Of a stretch of 64,000 bases of DNA, positions 23,051 through 34,779 are shown in pieces. The stretch is from Gonatopus flavifemur. Taxonomy: Eukaryota > Arthropoda > Insecta > Hymenoptera > Dryinidae. The notes beneath the pieces are model-generated. The model had not been told where the DNA came from. It worked only from the letters and a program-made list of their open reading frames with translations, and searched no databases. The position numbers were made by a program, and so were the translations under genes. Position 1 is the first letter of the stretch, and each line of letters begins with the position of its first letter. The stretch is from assembly GCA_018340375.1 (NCBI GenBank), contig JAFFJZ010000014.1:1674001-1738000 (forward strand), read 5' to 3'.

Positions 23051-24640
23051 CACTGAGAGAAGAGTTTACTTACATTAAATGAATATATTTATTTGGCGTC
23101 TGTTCAAAAATATTCATTAATTATGAATAAATATGGTAATTGTCAATAAATATCATAGTTGGCATACATACGATTGATTTTATGTGACATTCAGAACAAA
23201 CAAATCGTTCATTTAGTCCAATTATTTCATGTGAATGATTTTATCTTTCCCTCAAGTAATAAACGATTCCTAATTTACAAATAGACGGTTTGATAAGTAC
23301 AAGATTTTCATGAGATAAATACTAGTAAACTGAGAATATGAAGAAAATAATGGTTGATTGACTCAAATTTCAAATTAAATTTCAATACAATAATTCAGTT
23401 TCCCAATGTGTATACGATTCTTTCCTCTCAAACACAGATTTGTTAATAATTAAGAAATTTGATTTGACATGAACACCTTGAATTCGATTTGACTCTCGAT
23501 CTATATTGCAGCAGAATATATAGTTGTGTATATATATGTATAACCATGGAACATTGAAAATTTTCTTGTGTTTCAAGAAATCCTTTTTATCCGGAAAGAA
23601 TATGAGAGACAGTCTTGTAGGCTGAATTTTCCTACAAAATTATTAAAATATTTCACCATAACTTTTCATTCAGTTTGTTCAACTTTATAATCACTGTTAG
23701 AAAATTTCTTGAATTTAATATAAGAATTCTTATGAAATTTCATAAGTGCATTTCAAAATTAATAATATTCTGGGATTTACAACTTTTTTTATGAAATTTC
23801 ACTTTTTCATGAATTTTTTGTGATAGAATCCTATTACATGTATGATGTCATGACGTCAGCATATATGATATCTAAAACCCCATCGTATTTCTCAATCGGT
23901 TTCTTCAATCGTGATGTAGTCGAGGTGGTTGAAGCGTTGGGTCGTAATAGGTTAGGTTAGGTAGGAAAGCAGGTTCGATTCCCCCGTTAGGTCACAAAAC
24001 TTTGTGCTTCAATTGCCTGACTTACATTGATGATTACAAACTCACTCTACAGGAATCTCGAGAACATAAAATTCACGAAGCGTGAAGGAATTTAGTGATA
24101 AATCAAATTTCCAATCTGAATTTTTTTTTGTATTTTGGCAAAAATTCGTAACAGTTATTGAATTTAATACACAATTTTGATTATAAAATACATTGTTAAA
24201 TCTAATAGAATATTCTGCAAAAAATTTTATCATAATTATCATTAAATTTAAGACATATTTTTCTAACAGTGATAATATTCTCCCGCATAATTCATCATTT
24301 CATTTGATTAATTCCAGAGTGTTATTCCAATTTTGTTTGATTTGGCTCATTCTCACGAATATTCAAAGCAAATTATGCGACAATTTTCTCAACCTCATAT
24401 CACATTCAGGCAATCTAACAATGCTTTGATGTACATTCCCAAGTTTGAGAATTATAAAACAGGAATTTCACACAAAAACACGGTTTGTTAATAGTTAACA
24501 AATATGGATTTGATACAAAAAATGATCTCAAATATGACGCTGGATGATAACAACTCAATATTTATTTCCCCATAAGCAAATATAGGATTTGTTAACTATT
24601 AACAAATCTTGTTGACTATAAATAAATACTTTTCTCAGTG
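23051..24640. mobile_element. CACTGAG-ended element between units A and B, GA duplication
   Basis: Ends CACTGAGAGAAGAGTTTA and inverted CACTGAGAAAAGTATTTA, flanked by GA (23049-23050, 24641-24642). The uninterrupted A-B junction at 26430-26470 shows what the empty site looked like (ACTCAGAGTTTCAAG). Inner arms match around 23690-23830 and 24130-24280. A tRNA-like module lies inside. Confidence 0.75.
23912..23990 (+). other. tRNA-like module (SINE-type)
   Basis: Box A-like TAGTCGAGGTGGTTGAAGCG, then an expanded GGTTAGGTTAGGTAGG middle and box B-like GGTTCGATTCCCCC. The box A text and long variable region recall a type II (Ser/Leu-like) tRNA ancestor; that is inference. It sits inside 23051-24640. 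Confidence 0.6.
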
Positions 24641-25090
24641 GAGTTCCAAGACATTCGGATGATATCGACATGAGGGAGGCATGCTTAAAAAAAAATACAG
24701 ATTCCTAAGAAAAATTTTCCACAGTTTCCACCCGATTTGGATGAAACTTATATGGAACCACTATCGGGTCATCTCTAAAACGTGGTTGAAGTTCGATCGG
24801 ATTCGGATGATAGGAAGCAAAGATACACGCTTACACAAAATGTTCATTTTTTGTCAGCGTTCTTCTCATTCACCCAATTCTTCTGGATGAATTAGGTTGA
24901 CACTTATATGGGACCACTATCACCCTAGTCCACAACTGTGATAAAAACTTCGGAACGATCGGATAAGCAGAACAGGAGATATGCGCGTACGAAACTCAAG
25001 GGGGAGGGGCTACAGTCACACAGACAGACAGACAGGCAGACAGACAGACCGACAGAAAGACCGAAACGATCACAAAGCTTCCCTCTAAAC
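24641..25090 (+). repeat. Interspersed repeat unit B, forward copy with (ACAG)n
   Basis: Unit B starts at the A-B junction and contains GAGGCATGCTTAAAAAAAAA near 24673, a TATATGGAACCACTATC block and an (ACAG)n tract at about 25018-25062. It returns inverted at 25110-25545 and direct at 26440-26960. Confidence 0.65.
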
Positions 25091-25109
25091 GAGGGAGCGA
25101 AATCTCCTA

Positions 25110-25545
25110 GACCAACATGTTCCTCAGAATTCGGGGAACAATTTTGTTACCGTGTTCGTCTGTCTGCCTGTTTGTGTAGCTGTAGCCCCACTAAGTTTCG
25201 TACGCGCATATCTCCCGTTCTGCTTATCCGATCGTTTCGAAATTTTTATCACAGATGTGGACTAGAGTGATAGTGTTCCCATATAAGTTTCAACCTGATT
25301 CATTCAGAAGAATTGGGTGGATGAGGGAAGAACTCTGACAAAAATTGAACATTTTGCGTACGCGTGTATCTTTGCTTCCTATTATGCGAATCCGATTAAA
25401 CTTCAACCACGTTTTAGTCATGACCCGATAGTGGTTCCATATGAGTTTTATCCAAATCGGTTGGGAACTGTGGAAAATTTTTCTTTGGAATCTGTATTTT
25501 TTTTTAAGCATGCCTTCCTCATGTCGATATTATCCGAATATCTTG
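25110..25545 (-). repeat. Interspersed repeat unit B, inverted copy
   Basis: Reverse complement of 24641-25090 and 26440-26960, head-to-head with the forward B copy and followed without break by inverted unit A. Confidence 0.65.
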
Positions 25546-26400
25546 GAACTCTGAGTATATTCGATTTACGAGATGTTAGTTATATGATATAAATTTCAGG
25601 CCCATTGGAATTGGGGGGAGTAAAGAAGAAGCAAATCAGGTTCCTTGTTCATTTTGTCTTTATTTTGTCTGTCTGTTTGTCTGTGTGTGTGTAACAAATT
25701 TGCGAACGTATATATCTTTTGTTCGTATTATTCGATCGTGATGGAATTTTCACCAGAGTCATGTGCAGTGTTGCTAGTGGTTCCATATAAGTTTCAACCT
25801 CATCGTTACAGAAGAACGGGAGGGGTGAGGAGAAATTTTTCGAAGAATCGTGATGTTGCAAACGCGTACATCTCCGCTTCCTATCATCCGATTGCAATCA
25901 AACTTGAACCATGTTCTGGTGATGATCCTATAGTGGCCCCATGTGAGTTCCATTCTAATCGATTGAAAACTGGAAAATTTTTGTTTCGCGATTCACATTG
26001 TTTGACAATATTTTGAAAGCATGCCTTCCCCATGTCGGTATCATCCAAGTGCCATGAAACTTGTATCAGTTTACGGGTGGTTAGTTGTATGGTGAGAATT
26101 TCAAACACATCGGAATTGAAGGAAGGAAGTGATGAGCACTGAGCTTCGGAATCAAAATTTGGAAATTTCGTAAACATTGTTAACATGCGGATAACTTCCG
26201 TTTGTATCATCCAATTGTCATGAAATTTCCACCACAGCTTCGTGCAGTGTTGATCGCAGTCCTATATAAATTTCAATCTGATTTTCTGAGAAAAGCGATA
26301 GAGAGGAAGAAAACATGTATTTTTTTTCAACAGAAACGATGAAGCCATGTGCCAATTGAGTACTGAATTGGCAGAGTTTTTTACTCTCCCCAATTCCAAT
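25546..26400 (-). repeat. Interspersed repeat unit A, inverted copy
   Basis: Reverse complement of 22220-23050, ending near 26390 where a short forward A tail begins again. Its (TGTC)n tract near 25660-25690 mirrors the ACAGACAAAT of the forward copy. Confidence 0.65.
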
Positions 26401-26439
26401 GTGCCTGAAATTCATATCATATAACTAACATCTCGTAAA

Positions 26440-26960
26440 TCGAATATACTCAGAGTTTCAAGACATTCGGATAATATCGACATGAGGAAGGCATGCTTAA
26501 AAAAAAATACAGATTCCAAAGGAAAATTTCCCACAGTTTCCACCCGATTTGGATAAAACTTATATGGAACCACTATTGGGTCATGACTAAAACGTGGTTA
26601 AAGTTTGATCGGATTCGCATAACAGGAAGCAAAGATACACGCGTACGCAAAATGCTCAATTTTCGTCAGAGTTCTTCCCTCATCCACCCAATTCTTCTGA
26701 ATGAATCGGGTTGAAACTTATATGGGAACACTATCACCCTAGTTCACAACTGTGATAAAAATTTCGCAACGATCGAATAAGCAGAACGGGAGATATGCGC
26801 GTACGAACTTAGGGGGGCCACAGCCACACAGATTGACGAACACGGTAACAAAATTGATCCCCGAATTCTGAGGAACATTTTGGTCTAGGAGATTTCCAAT
26901 TTCGTGTCAAAAAAATTTTCGGCTCCTCGAAACGATCACAAAGCTTCCCTCTAAACGAGG
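26440..26960 (+). repeat. Interspersed repeat unit B, second forward copy
   Basis: Begins at an uninterrupted A-B junction and runs further than the first B copy, including ACGGTAACAAAATTG and CCCTCTAAACGAGG, both also seen inverted or truncated near 25060-25160. Confidence 0.6.
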
Positions 26961-27330
26961 AAGCAAAAAGGAGAAAATGAATTCGGGCACGAGTGGACGT
27001 GATTAGGACGTAGAGATAAGCATCGTGGAAATCTTCGGACATCTGCGGAGGTGCGTGGAGAAATTTTTGAAATCACGAATTAGCCTGAAAATACCACTGG
27101 ACAAGGTCTGGACTAGCTACATGGGACAGAAAAATACGCGTGTGGATGTGGCGCGGATCGGTTTGAAAATCAAAGAAAATTAATTTGGGCACAAATTGAC
27201 ATGATGAGGACGTAGAGATGAGCATTATAGACATTTCTGGCCATTTTACGGGTCTGTATCCTATGGCTACTGGACATTTGTGGATGTCCATAGATAAGTT
27301 TTCGAAATCACGAATCCGTTTGAGGACACC
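26960..27330 (+). repeat. Two tandem copies of a roughly 215 bp unit
   Basis: The segment from about 26965 (GTGATTAGGACGTAGAGATA) is repeated from about 27205 (ATGATGAGGACGTAGAGATG), and both run into a GGGACAAGGTCTGGAC-type block. Non-coding as far as I can see. Confidence 0.5.
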
Positions 27331-27399
27331 ATGGGACAAGGTCTGGACCAGCTACAAATCAGTTTGGACACCATTCGATCAGTTTTGGACATTGTCAGA

Positions 27400-28260
27400 T
27401 CGTTCTAGACCTTCTTGGATTCCGCAGGACAAAATGGGACAAGTTTGGTTGTAAAGCGGATCTGATCGAAAATTATCAGCCAACCCCACTAGATGATCTC
27501 TGGACGATTCCAAAGTAGAATTTTCCACGGTTGGACAACAACGGACACAGTTGGACTCAATTGCATGGACGATATAGGACCGATCAGGCCAACTATTGGA
27601 AACCACTCTTCAAGACTGGCCCGCAATTTGAATCGAACAGACCAAGTTTTCTTGGTCTCAATCTTGTCGTAACACGTCCCTCTGGACATGTGCTCTCATG
27701 TCCAGAACTTATCCAACGAACCCATCTTGAGTGTATTTGCCATAACGTGTGTAGCAAAGATTAGCTATAGCCATAACTCAAATGGCTGTAGCTAATTTTT
27801 TAGTTATGATAATCATACGTAGTTACTGAGTTTTGGAAAGCTCGAAGACTCAATTCGAAGAATATACAATGGTTATTCGTGAAAAATCAAGTTCATCGTG
27901 TGTAATCTCAATTTTAATACAAAACATGTTTCCCATAGGAATCAAATGGATAACTAAAATCAAAATAGCGACCTCTTAGAGTTGAGCTACAGCGCCCATC
28001 TTTGGTGGGGATTCTCTTTATATCGAATAGAAACATTTGAGAGGGTAAGAGCCAGAAAATGAATAAGCTTCTTCTTTGAAGCACCCTATTGGACATTGAT
28101 GAAGGTGACGATCTCTCCTGATGCATCAGATGCCATTCTCTTTCTAATAACGAATTTTCACGTCTCAATAAATCCATTTTTTCTCATAAGATCCATCGAT
28201 GCATCATATGGTAGTTATTGACGATGAGGCAAATCCCAATGCTGATTATCCAATGGAAAG
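27400..28260. other. Unassigned stretch
   Basis: Scattered GGAC-rich sequence to about 27720, then AT-rich DNA. Short minus-strand ORFs here do not resemble anything I know. Confidence 0.4.
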
Positions 28261-28261
28261 C

Positions 28262-28503
28262 TATTCACAATCATTTCCGTTAAACTCCCTTCTTTCGGGC
28301 ATTTGTAAATCATTGCCATTTATTGTTGCTCCACTATCACAGATGTGATACGTTGTTTTTTCTGTTGCACAAAACACTGGATTTGCTCCGATCAATCGTG
28401 TTACTAGTTCTGCCTGATTCCTTCTTGTATCCAAGTCTCTTAGTCTTAATAATTCCTGCAGTTGGGTAATAGTAAGTTTTTCACTGCTTCGTGTACATTC
28501 ATC
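28262..28503 (-). pseudogene. Fragment with a SAP-like motif
   Basis: An 80-codon minus-strand reading frame bounded by stops reads KLTITQLQELLRLRDLDTR then NQAELVTRLIG, which fits the SAP domain pattern (two short helices, DNA binding). It continues with GANPVFCATEKTTYHICDSG. SAP motifs occur in host nuclear proteins and in the ORFs of some insect retroelements; with no other domain in sight I cannot say which. Probably a fragment. Confidence 0.4.
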
Positions 28504-28851
28504 TTAAATTACCGGTTTTGTTATGTGGCGCTCAAGTAATCGACGAAATCTGAATCCAATCACGAGACCTATGAGTAAAAGAGACCACTTCTGAATTTGT
28601 AAGGTATGCAAAGATTGGAAAGACCAATTGATGACAGGATCATATATTGAATTCAATATAAATAAAGGAAGAAGAATGATACACGAGACAAGCTCTTCTT
28701 TTTTTCTCACGATGGTTCGAGACGACTGAAGTTTCATCAGTTTGCTTTTTAATGCGCATGTCTTATGTTCTTCATGCGAGCGCTTCAGCAATTGAGTAGC
28801 CGCAAGATTCGGGTACAGTATTAAAGTGCCCATACAATAAAAATTTTTCAA
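28504..28851 (-). other. Unrecognised 115-codon ORF upstream of the SAP-like fragment
   Basis: Starts MKNFYCMGTLILYPNLAATQ and has two hydrophobic stretches (SCIILLPLFILNSIY; WSLLLIGLVIGF) that could be membrane segments, with basic residues between them. It lies directly upstream of the SAP-like fragment on the same strand, but in another frame. No family recognised; it could be chance. Confidence 0.15.
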
Positions 28852-29052
28852 TCGCTTGGAAATTCCGTATGTGTTCCTCTGCGAAATTATATTAGGAAGG
28901 TGCTGTTGAAATTTGAAGTCAATCGTACCAAAATTGTTGAAGTGATTTATAAGGCCAATTTAAAAACTGGTTTCGAAAAAAGCGCATTCAAAGTTTCTCA
29001 TGTTGTTAAAAAAACTGTCTCCTGTTACTTCGACATGTGTACTGACTTCTTT

Positions 29053-29250
29053 CTCAATGTACATGAGAGAACATTCAAAATTTAAGGGCTGTGGCCACTG
29101 TAGAAGGCTCAGTATGAAGGGCATATTCTTCATTTTTTTGTATGAAAAAATTATTCATTCAGAAAAGTGATTGAATATATATTCGAATATTATTAAATAT
29201 TTACTTACACCCTTTAAGTTTCAAATGTTCTCTCATGTACATTGAGAAAA
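29053..29250. mobile_element. MITE with CTCAATGTACATGAGAG arms
   Basis: About 198 bp; both arms read TTTCTCAATGTACATGAGAG followed by AACATT. The right arm runs into a second ACATTGAGAAAAAAC-ended repeat that ends near 29430 (CACTGGGAGAAAAAAC inverted). Confidence 0.6.
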
Positions 29251-29744
29251 AACACGGGAACAAGCTCAAAAACTGTAGCTGAAAATCAGCTCAAGTACAT
29301 TCTTGTTGTTTTAGAAACCTTATTCTCCAATGAAGTAGCTATGAGAATCGCTGTGATGATGAAAATGCAACTACTGTGACTAAAAACTGTACTCGGGCTC
29401 ATTTTCAGCAAAAGTTTTTTCTCCCAGTGTAATATCGACCATGTTCCGATGTTTCTTAATATGATCAGCGTAGACAATACATGTTATTAAATTTTTTCGT
29501 CTTGTTCCAGATTCAGCCAAACAGCATGAAAAAATTGTTTTGCATGTCAGAGGAATATGAATGAAATTGACAAATTGAAATGTTGGAGCTTCCTTTTATT
29601 CCTCTGACCGTGTTGATGGATTATCAATGTTCTGTACGATCAGTTGACGCATGAAACATCTACATAAACCAACTAAATGTTTGGGTACTAAAGTCAAATT
29701 GGCTGAAATGTGTGATCCAGTTGCCCTCACGAAGGTCCCATCTA

Positions 29745-29962
29745 CACGGAAAAAACTGTTTAATAGAATTCACCAACGAGGGTGGTAAAATACGGCACTA
29801 TTAGAATTTCTGTTAATATTTACTAGAACTGTAGTCAAATCTACTACTGCGGTAGTAATTTCAACTGCGACCATCGTAGATTTTACTAGAACCCTTATAA
29901 ATATTACGAGAAATTCTAATAGTGCCGTATTTTACTGAACAGCTTGCATATTTTTCTATCTA
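29745..29962. mobile_element. Palindromic MITE
   Basis: Arms share AAAATACGGCACTATTAGAA and an ATTTCT block in inverted orientation around 29794 and 29905. The left end resembles the CACGGA-type ends at 30336 and 49662; the right end is diverged. Confidence 0.55.
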
Positions 29963-30208
29963 CACTGAAAACACAGTTTGTTCCAGCCAAACAAAATTTT
30001 GGTTGAAATGAACGCAAAGAAACTTGTTGGTTAGCTGAAATAAAATTTCTTCGGGGTGAACAGATTTCGGTCCACAATATTTAAGGCTTTCATACAGACA
30101 AATGAATTTTGTTCATCTTGAATAAATTTTATTTCAGCCAACCACAAAGTTTCTTTGCGCTCATTTCAACTAAAATTTTGTTTCGCCGAAACAAACGTTT
30201 TCTCAGTG
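29963..30208. mobile_element. CACTGA-ended MITE, TA duplication
   Basis: Ends CACTGAAAACACAGTTTGTT and inverted CACTGAGAAAACGTTTGTTT, with an AACAAAATTTTxGTTGAAAT subterminal block in both arms. Flanked by TA (29961-29962, 30209-30210). 246 bp, non-coding. Confidence 0.75.
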
Positions 30209-30335
30209 TAGCTGCTGGATTGTTAATATGAGCCACTGAGAAATGTGAGCGTTACATTACTACCTCTGCACTATCTAGAATTACTAGCCAGTGGTGGAGT
30301 AGTACCAAAGTCGACTAGCTCATAACTGGACAGTG

Positions 30336-31393
30336 CACGGAGAAAACTGAATAGTGATATCAATCAAACCAATGGTATCTCGTACTTGACAATTTAGTGA
30401 AATATGGACAGACCGAATGTTTAGTATTAGAAACCGAATGCACATACAGTTCATGTCACCATAACAAGTCAAATTAATTTTACTAAACTTGTGTTTCATT
30501 CGATTACCAAAGCATTGTTATTCGCACCAAACAGTGAACGGTCGCATAATTGATTCCACCACACAAATCATCTATTCCGCGGAATGGGCATGATAATTTT
30601 CACTCAACAACAATATGAATTCGATTCAACAATAAAAAAGTTTTTGTTATATTATGAAGGTTGTTAATGTTGTCTTTAGAAATGATTTCCCAAAGCAGCA
30701 AAAATTTTGATTGCTTGACATTCATTACTGCTTAGTTGAGCGTGAAGTTGTAGCATCGAACATCGATTGCACATGACATTCAGGGTGCTGAAAGCGGGAA
30801 TCGAACCTCAACACCCTACCTACCTACCTACCTACACCTAACGCGTATACCACTTGAGCTAAACTGAACATATAATTTTCCTAGCTTTGCGTATCTCTTA
30901 TAAGTGTTTGGAGAACTTATGATTAGAGGATACTGTTGAAACAATTTTGGATTTTCTAAATAAATTGATTTTGTGAAGTGTTGATTATTAAGGCGAGAAT
31001 CATGATAGGCATATTCCATATACGAGTTATCATCAACTCCTTTCCTACCATTAACACATTTATGAGAAAAAAAAATCGTTTATAAACAAAACAGTGTCGG
31101 TAAGCGAGGAGAGTTCGTATATTCGGTTATGTTCGACTCGTTTCGGTTCACTCCGCTCGAGCGCGAATAAAATAGTTATTATTACTAAACAGCGTAGTAA
31201 AGGCAATTGAGTCAGTCAAACTAACTACACCATCCGTAATATTGATCATACATGGACTACTGCACCGTTTTGTTGAAATCACGAATCTTTACTGAGTATA
31301 TTTAGTAGGATAAATTGATTGCTTAGTGTTTTCAACGAAACAAGGTTCTACTAAACGATAATGGTGAACTTCACTATTCCAGTTTTCTCCGTG
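30336..31393. mobile_element. CACGGAG-ended element, TG duplication
   Basis: Ends CACGGAGAAAACTGAATAGT and inverted CACGGAGAAAACTGGAATAG, flanked by TG (30334-30335, 31394-31395). 1058 bp, non-coding, with a tRNA-like module near the middle. Confidence 0.75.
30791..30868 (-). other. tRNA-like module (SINE-type)
   Basis: The clearest of the six. Minus strand: box A-like TTTAGCTCAAGTGGTATACG, then (GTAG)n, then box B-like GGTTCGATTCCCGC. The (TAGG)n expansion sits where the anticodon or variable arm would be, so it is not a working tRNA. Confidence 0.65.
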
Positions 31394-31730
31394 TGAGTTT
31401 CAGGTTCCACTCGGGAGTGGGCATACCACAAATCTTTGTATCAGATGCACTTCACTGACCAATTGACGAATGATTAGGCAGACTGTTAAGGATCAATTCG
31501 ACGAAAATTGAGCAAACACAATCCTCTGATTATAGAAATTGTTGTAGAATAACTACAGGTCAACCTGACTGATGTAACTGGATGTGACAATTCATTCTAA
31601 ATGTTTTCTTCCAAAGTTTCATCTTTCCAGTTATTCCATTTAAGCTGGAATATATTTATATTTTCACAAAACTTCATTTTTGTCTTCAATTATATTTGTG
31701 TTCAAGAGGACATTTCAATGTGAAAGGTTA

Positions 31731-31839
31731 CCCAGACAGCACAACGTGCCACTGGAACGTTTATGGAAGGTTTATAGAACGCAGGAGAGGTTTTCAGAAC
31801 GTTCAGAAAATGTCCCAGAGACACATTGTGCTGTTAGGG
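31731..31839. mobile_element. CCC-ended 109 bp element, TA duplication
   Basis: Ends CCCAGACAGCACAACGTG and inverted CCCTAACAGCACAATGTG, flanked by TA (31729-31730, 31840-31841). The core repeats GGAACGTTTATGGAAG-like words. Confidence 0.85.
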
Positions 31840-33343
31840 TAGAGAATTAGAATTTTTTTTTGGAGCATTTTTCGATACTTATTACCCATAAAATTGATAT
31901 CTTACACTCGGTTGAGGTGCTTTCTGTCTTGTAACGCTTTGAAGAAAAAGCTCAAACACCGTCCATTCGAGTTTTGGAAGTTTTATGGATTACCTTGCGG
32001 GGACGATTTTTCAAACACGACCAATCGTATCGACTTCAAATTTTAACACGGTATTCAGTACTATCATAGCTATCGTCCGTACCTCAAACTTGGCGATACT
32101 TTGATTTTAACTTTATAATTCCACCTGATTTATGATTCAAAATAGGTGTTTTTTTTCACACTTTTGCAAGAATCGCCGTCATTTTGGTAATTTTTGGTAA
32201 AATAAAATAATTGAGGTACGAGCAGTAGGGGTGACAACATAGATCAAGAAACTCCTTGGATTTTCTGTTTCAGATAATTGAGGGGGCCGGAATCATCCCC
32301 ACAGATAGGAATTCCTTTTTTTCCAACACTCGTATTTTATATTATAAGTACATAAATGAATATTTTTCATGACCAACAAAAATTTTTTCCAATTGTCCTT
32401 GATCATACCTTTAGGGGAGAAAAGGTTATTCGATTATGTTAAATAGTTTCCAAGAAAAAAATCTTGAAAAAATGCTTTTTTCTGACGTTCAAATTGGAAT
32501 GTCCCCTTGAATGATTCAATTCTCAAATATCACGGATACTAAATATCTTTATTCTCATATATTTTGACACTCACAGATCAATATTCCTGAATATGTGTGT
32601 AGAATGAAACCAATCTTATTCAACAGTACATTTTTCTCTCCATTTCAACATACATTTGATAATGAGAATTTGTGAGAGTAGAAATATGTGATAATAAATA
32701 TTTATGAACAGTGATATTTAGGAGAATTATCTGAAAATGAAGAGGTTTGAGGAAAATCTCAAATCTCTAATGGAAAATATTTAATTGAAAATGGAGAGTC
32801 TTTGAGAGAAATAATATTTTGGAATATGATGTTTGTTACAAATGAGATTATAATTATAGATATTGTTTCCGGATCACTCAAGGTCAACTTGATTGATGTG
32901 GTTGAAGATAAAATTCATCTCCAAAAGTTTTATCGCTACAGTTGTTCCATTCAAACTGAATTTCATGTACATTCTTATGAACTACTATTTTTAGTTTCAA
33001 TTAAGTTCATTTTTAAATAATTCTATTCTTCAATATCATCAATGTTGAACATCCTAAATATGTGTTGAAAATGGAAAAAATTTTATTCAACCGCGCATTC
33101 TTTTTCCGTCAACATGTATCCAGAACTGAGGACGTGGTATATTATATTCAACAATGAAGACCTGTTGGATTAGAAATATGTAGGCATAGATATTTATGAT
33201 CAAATATGGTATTCCAGGGAAGAATTTTCTGAACATGAACAGAAATAAAAATATTTTCAATATAAATATTGAATATTTCATGAAAAATCAAGTCCTTGGA
33301 AGTGAAGATATTTCGGAATAATATATATGTTATAAGTGAGATT

Positions 33344-33451
33344 CCCAGCAAACATGCCTGCAGGCGTTCCAACGGGCCAGTAATGGCTCCTCATTAGCAA
33401 TGTAGGACCATTAGCAGACCATTGAAATGCCAGTACTCATTGTTTGTAGGG
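33344..33451. mobile_element. CCC-ended 108 bp element, TT duplication
   Basis: Ends CCCAGCAAACATG and inverted CCCTACAAACAATG, flanked by TT (33342-33343, 33452-33453). The core has CCAGTAATGG/CCATTAG words like those of 1102-2035. Confidence 0.8.
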
Positions 33452-34121
33452 TTATAATCATAAAAATTGTGGTAGAATAACTATCAGTCAACCGAATTCG
33501 AGTGACTGGAAATACGATTTATTCTAAAATGATTTCTTCAAAAGTTTTATGTCTCCTGTTGTTACATTCAAGCTGAATAATTTCTATCCTTACAAAACCT
33601 CTATTCTTCTGTATAATCATACCTCTTCATTTGATGGTTGTTTGATTTGTTGTTCTCAAATCGCAGATAACTCAGAGGTCGTGAAGAATCTTCCAAAAAC
33701 TTCATTTAAACTCTATTGTTCTCAAAAAGTTTTTCAAAAATTCATCAATGGACTCTGTACTACGTGAAACATCATCAATGTTAAATGGCTTCATGCTCAC
33801 ATATTCGCACTCTCACAGATCTTCATTTGTAAATATGTATAGAGGTTGGAAGAAATCTTATTCAACAGCATATTTCTCTCATCCTCTCTATACGTATTTG
33901 AAAATGATCTGTGAGAGTATATAGAAACATGTAAGAATAGATATTCATGATCATTGATATTCACGAATAGAACTATCCGAAACTGAGAAGAATTGAGAAT
34001 ATAGATATTCTGAAGAACAGAGTGATTAGAGAACATGGATATTGCGGAGTATTATGAAATTCAGAAGAACAAGTGAAATTCCAATAAAAAAAAACTCCAA
34101 GAAAGTGAAAAAAAACTAAGT

Positions 34122-34779
34122 ACATGAAAATGTGGTCAAGACTTACGAAAAAAATCTGAAAAACATACAACAAGATGCCCCATTCGAGAAAAAAGATGTG
34201 AAATCAATGTGGGTCACCAAGTAAATTTGGTTTTCATATGGTATTCAAACTATTTTTGGTATATTCCCAGATTATATTTATTTTTATAAAGATTTTTTCT
34301 TGAAATTATAAAATGGAGTGGAACAAAAATTAGATTTATTCATTCCACGTACTAGAAACGGTGCTGAATTATTCTATACCAAACGCATTCGTTGTGTTTG
34401 ATGGGTTTTGAAGCACCCTATTTCACATACTGTCAACAGATTTGTTTGAATACAATCAAGGCTCAAAACTCATGTAATCAGCCGCACCAAGTTCCGCATC
34501 AACGTGGGTTTCAAAACCTATTCAACACAGCGAATACGTTTGGTCTAGAGTAATTCAGCACTGTTTCTAGTACGTAGAATGAATGAATCTAATTTTTGCT
34601 CCACTTCATTCTATAATTTCAAGGAAAAATGTTTATAAAATTGAATATAATTTGTGAATGTACCAACAATAGTTTGAATACCATGTGAAAACCGAATGTC
34701 CTTGGTGGCTCATATGAGTCACATTTTATTGTATGTTTTCTAGATTTGTTGGTGAGTCTTGACAACAATTTCATGTACT
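34122..34779. repeat. 650 bp palindrome
   Basis: Arms 34122-34430 and 34470-34779 match in reverse complement (for example GGTATTCAAACTATTxTTGG and TTCTAGTACGTAGAATGAAT) with a short loop. Non-coding. Confidence 0.75.

Larger units (their letters stand above)
31540..34030 (+). repeat. Three diverged direct copies of an AT-rich unit
   Basis: Copies start near 31540, 32870 and 33465. Each has TAACTACAGGTCAACCTGA-like text, then GTTxTTCCATTCAAGCTGAA, then an ATATTATTCAACAGxACAT stretch and ATAAATATTTATGA. Copy lengths differ through insertions (31731-31839 and 33344-33451). No shared reading frame, so probably a non-coding repeat; family unknown. Confidence 0.55.

Noticed and set aside
25645..26016. 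123-codon ORF in the inverted repeat mosaic
   Set aside because: Its paralogous copy at 22600-22900 does not keep the same frame, so it looks like non-coding repeat DNA.
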